Below, one piece after another: positions 62,001-64,000 of a stretch of 64,000 nucleotides of DNA (within the stretch, counting starts at the first letter, position 1; the number at the start of each line of letters is the position of its first letter). The DNA lies in assembly GCF_024171955.1 (NCBI RefSeq), contig NZ_JAMTCS010000002.1:448563-512562 (forward strand), given 5' to 3'. The DNA is from Promicromonospora thailandica (lineage in GTDB: Bacteria; Actinomycetota; Actinomycetes; Actinomycetales; Cellulomonadaceae). Under the pieces are notes generated by a model, which saw only the letters and a list, made by a program, of their open reading frames with translations, had not been told where the DNA came from and made no database searches. Both the position numbers and the translations under genes were made by a program.

Positions 62001-64000
62001 CCAACCAGCCGCCGCAGGCGGAGGACGACGAGACGACGGTCCGGCCCGGCCGCACCGTGGCGATCCAGGCGCTGGAGAACGACTCGGACCCGGACGGTGA
62101 CCAGATCGGCCTCTTCGCCAAGGGGTTCGAGGGCACCGAGGAGAGCGGCATCAAGCCGAAGGCCGTCGAGGACGACGTCGTGCTCACGGCGCCCGACGAC
62201 GAGGCCGCGTACTCCTTCTACTACGGTGTCCAGGACACGTTCCAGGCCCGTGCGAGCGGTGCGATCACGGTGGACGTGGACCGGGAGGCCCCGCTGCTGC
62301 GACCGGTCGCCACGGACGACGTGGTGACGGCGGACGACGTCCAGGGTTCGTCGAGCGTGACCGTGAACGTGCTGGCCAACGACGTGGACCCGGACGGCGT
62401 GGCCGCGGAGCTCGACGTCTCCGTCGCCGAGGGCCTCGAGGGCGTGACCGTGACCGAGGAGAAGCAGCTCGTGATCGAGCTGGGGTCCTCGGCGCAGGTG
62501 ATCACGTACACCGTGACCGACATGGACGGCCTGGAGGCCAAGGCGTTCGTGCGGGTGCCGGGCGACCAGTCGCGCCCGCACGTCAAGCCGGGCCTGAAGC
62601 CGCTCAAGGCCACGACGGGCGAGCCGCTGACCATCGACCTGGCCGACTACGTGGTGGTCCGCGAGGACCGCGAGCCGCGCATCACCGAGGAGAAGACGGT
62701 CAAGGCGCTGGAGGGCAGCGTCTCGGTCACCGACGCCGACACGGTCGTGTACACCTCGGCCGCGGACTACGCGGGCGCGGCCTCGGTCACCTTCGAGGTC
62801 ACCGACGGCTCCGGCCCGGACGACCCCGAGGGCCTGACCGCCGTGCTGACCCTCCTGATCGACGTGACCCCGGCCAAGAACATGCCGCCGAAGATCACGG
62901 GCACCGCGGTGCTCGAGGTCGCGGCGGGCGAGGAGGCGACGGTCGACCTGTCCCGGTACGTCAAGGACCCGGACAAGGACGACCTGACCTACGAGGTCGC
63001 CCGCGGCGAAGGCGTCACGGCGACCGCGTCGGGCAGCGCCGTCACGGCCCAGGCGGAGCCGTCGGTGCCGAAGGGCACCACCCAGACGATCCCGTTCACG
63101 GTGGCCGACGGCTGGAACCCGCCCGTGGAGGCCCAGCTCACGGTGAAGGTGGTGGGCTCGACCCGTCCGCTCATCCAGACCACGCCCGACGAGGTACCGG
63201 ACGCCCACCAGGGCAGGTCGGTGTCGGTGCCGGTGCTCGAGAACGACACCAACCCGTTCCCCGGCAAGGAGCGGACCCTCACCGGTGCCGTGGTCGAGAC
63301 GGGTGTGGCCGACGGCGTCACGTTCACCGACTCCGAGGTCGTGGTCACCCCGGGTGCCGAGTTCCACGGCGTCATGATGGTGCGCTACACGGTGCAGGAC
63401 GCGACGAAGGACCCGGACCGCCAGGTCGACGGCGTGCTCAAGCTGACCGTGCTGGGGCGGCCCGAGGCGCCGCGTGCGCCGCGGGTGGAGGAGGTGCGCT
63501 CGGAGACGGTGGTGCTGAGCTGGGACCAGCCGAACAACAACGGCGCGGACATCACCGGCTACACGCTGCGGACCAACACCGGTCAGGAGCACGCCTGCGC
63601 GACCACGACGTGCACGTTCGACGGCCTGAAGAACAACGTGAAGTACACCTTCACGGTGGTGGCGACCAACGAGGTGGGCGACTCCGAGCCGTCGCCCCGG
63701 TCCCGTGAGGCGCGCCCGGACGAGAAGCCGGACAAGCCCGAGCCGCCGACGCTCGACTTCGACGACAGCGCGCTGATCGTGAGCTGGACCAACCGGAGCT
63801 ACACGGACCGCTCGCCCATCGAGTGCGTCAACCTGGAGATCAGCCCTGCCCCGACCGACGGCGTGACCCAGAAGACGTGCCAGACCGGTGGCCGGATCAC
63901 CTGGACCGGGCTGGAGAACGGCACCGCGTACACGGTGAGCGTGCAGGCCAAGAACAAGGCGCCCGACCCGTCCGACTGGAGCGACCCGTCCGCACCGGAG
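59099..64000 (+). CDS. Giant Ig/cadherin-like and FN3 surface protein, copy 3 (partial)
   Basis: The first 1634 residues of a third paralogue; the frame is open to the window end, so the 3' part is missing. It has a signal anchor (SIGAVTLFGVGLVGFALLYEG), the motif ELNDSGVWVTQTASGKLGRFN, the beta-rich block, cadherin-like repeats from about 400 to 1455 and the first FN3 domains, including YTDRSPIECVNLEISPAP. It is richer in lysine than copies 1 and 2. The ATG has AAGGAGGA upstream. In related actinobacteria such genes are often followed by MoxR, DUF58 and transglutaminase genes (recalled, not checked), which would lie beyond this window. Confidence 0.88.
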   Translation, partial: MSFVSRVMENRRSMASIGAVTLFGVGLVGFALLYEGEATADVELNDSGVWVTQTASGKLGRFNYEAKALDGTLLANSTSFDVEQDAQRVLLSSLGDSSASPVNPALLSLESTMKFPAGAKVAAGAATTAVYDPETGNAWVLPFDSASFDEKKMKPTVKAGPGGALTVSQDGTVFLAVPADGTLYTVPTSSQGVPEDVEESELPVGQSAEVQVSAVGDEPVVLDQKSAKLVLPGGDVVAVDGAQAMLQQPSADSDVVVVATASGLVSQPLGGGDATRRTASGNPSAPVQLGDCVYGAWSQSGQVVRDCPGPDNDVDEVLEGVDPAATLVYRVNRNLIVLNDVADGTLWMAADDFQKVDDWDLKMPEDAEGEKTESEETTPEQVDQLVADRSRPNRAPKPKDDVIGVRPGRTTVLNVLGNDVDPDGDVMTVSVDGKVTGDATVDRVLDGAALQADVPADATGSTTFKYQVDDGREGGTAYASVTVKVVPLEENHAPVQPGQPVLRVGQGGLGTIKVLPYFRDPDGDDLFLSNASTADPLDEVRFRPDGTIEFRDGGTTVGRKIVDVTVSDAQNLPVEGTLQIDVIASNVEPVAVQDHVTVLAGEPVTVEPLRNDYDPNGDKLRLTSVTEQQKAEITTNATAGTFKFVSDEPGSYDVTYQVTDGPKPVTGLVRVDVVTPPEQGGVPVAVSDQVLLPTGGTALVDVLANDTDPAGGVLVVQGVETPDDSPVKVAVLNHQVLKVSEIKRLSGPVTIDYTVGNGSGTTSGQVRVVPIPAPAALRPPEAGPDTATVHTGDVVTIPVLKNDTHPDGLELRVNDELQESPPASAGEAFVSQDTVRFRAGDEAGTVHAVYEVVDSNGQKDSAQVTITVVDEDSNTAPQLPDVEARVLTEGVVRIPLPLDGTDPDGDHVTLSSISGAPSKGTATIVEGFIDYKASDTPGLDTFTYQVTDTRGAPAEGLVRVGIAPKPATNQPPQAEDDETTVRPGRTVAIQALENDSDPDGDQIGLFAKGFEGTEESGIKPKAVEDDVVLTAPDDEAAYSFYYGVQDTFQARASGAITVDVDREAPLLRPVATDDVVTADDVQGSSSVTVNVLANDVDPDGVAAELDVSVAEGLEGVTVTEEKQLVIELGSSAQVITYTVTDMDGLEAKAFVRVPGDQSRPHVKPGLKPLKATTGEPLTIDLADYVVVREDREPRITEEKTVKALEGSVSVTDADTVVYTSAADYAGAASVTFEVTDGSGPDDPEGLTAVLTLLIDVTPAKNMPPKITGTAVLEVAAGEEATVDLSRYVKDPDKDDLTYEVARGEGVTATASGSAVTAQAEPSVPKGTTQTIPFTVADGWNPPVEAQLTVKVVGSTRPLIQTTPDEVPDAHQGRSVSVPVLENDTNPFPGKERTLTGAVVETGVADGVTFTDSEVVVTPGAEFHGVMMVRYTVQDATKDPDRQVDGVLKLTVLGRPEAPRAPRVEEVRSETVVLSWDQPNNNGADITGYTLRTNTGQEHACATTTCTFDGLKNNVKYTFTVVATNEVGDSEPSPRSREARPDEKPDKPEPPTLDFDDSALIVSWTNRSYTDRSPIECVNLEISPAPTDGVTQKTCQTGGRITWTGLENGTAYTVSVQAKNKAPDPSDWSDPSAPE

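Noticed and set aside
45053..63592. Very long open frames on the minus strand opposite the giant genes and nuoN
   Set aside because: They are the reverse-strand shadow of high-GC coding sequence with few stop codons. Their translations are Arg/His/Val-rich with no domain, and the plus-strand products are clearly real.
46616..64000. Assembly duplication as the cause of the three giant genes
   Set aside because: The copies differ throughout at DNA and protein level, and the intergenic regions are unlike each other.

Overview
The window is very high-GC DNA with dense, overlapping operons, GTG and TTG starts and frequent leaderless promoters. Gene content (menaquinone pathway, 14-subunit NADH dehydrogenase, Rex, DUF3048/DUF4229/DUF6230/DUF6114 proteins, giant fibronectin type III proteins) points to an actinobacterium. 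Micrococcales of the Cellulomonadaceae/Promicromonosporaceae type is the best guess; this is inference, because no rRNA is present. There are no tRNA or rRNA genes, insertion sequences, prophage genes or CRISPR arrays. No gene-free stretch exceeds about 210 bp.

Layout. 79-4625: HAD-IB phosphatase, Pr6Pr membrane protein, glutaredoxin-like protein, the redox sensor Rex, a divergent YceI/MarR pair and a histidine phosphatase. 4625-8758: system II cytochrome c maturation operon (TlpA/ResA-like thioredoxin, CcdA, ResB, CcsB) with overlapping start/stop codons. 8839-12152: two small membrane proteins and a pair resembling Bacillus RsbQ-RsbP (alpha/beta hydrolase plus PP2C phosphatase). 12166-19406: menaquinone genes menA, menE, menB, menC, menD with a DUF3048 lipoprotein among them. 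19531-25042: HtrA-like protease, GNAT acetyltransferase, TetR regulator and a DUF6230-DUF6114 pair. 25103-27359: menF and menG, divergent. 27529-46444: one long unit with a geranylgeranyl-reductase-family (MenJ-like) gene, nuoA to nuoN and a polyprenyl diphosphate synthase. 46616-64000: three tandem paralogous giant surface proteins, the third cut by the window end.

How the parts work together. The window is largely a respiratory-chain locus. It makes the quinone (men genes, polyprenyl synthase, MenJ-like reductase), the complex that reduces it (nuo) and part of the cytochrome c machinery. It also encodes Rex, which senses NADH/NAD+. A perfect Rex-type operator, TTGTGA-N6-TCACAA, lies at 27436-27453 just downstream of a -10 element in front of the reductase-nuo unit, so Rex very probably controls it directly.

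Most notable points: the Rex-nuo-menaquinone wiring; three tandem giant proteins with a signal anchor, about 350 residues that may form a beta-propeller, about eleven cadherin-like repeats, fibronectin type III domains and an unnamed Cys-containing C-terminal module ending in Trp; long perfect hairpins (21-25 bp stems, each of different sequence) at gene ends, plus a 26-bp one between divergent menB and menC; and at least 14 transcription units with a -10 box 6-7 nt before the start codon, indicating leaderless mRNAs.
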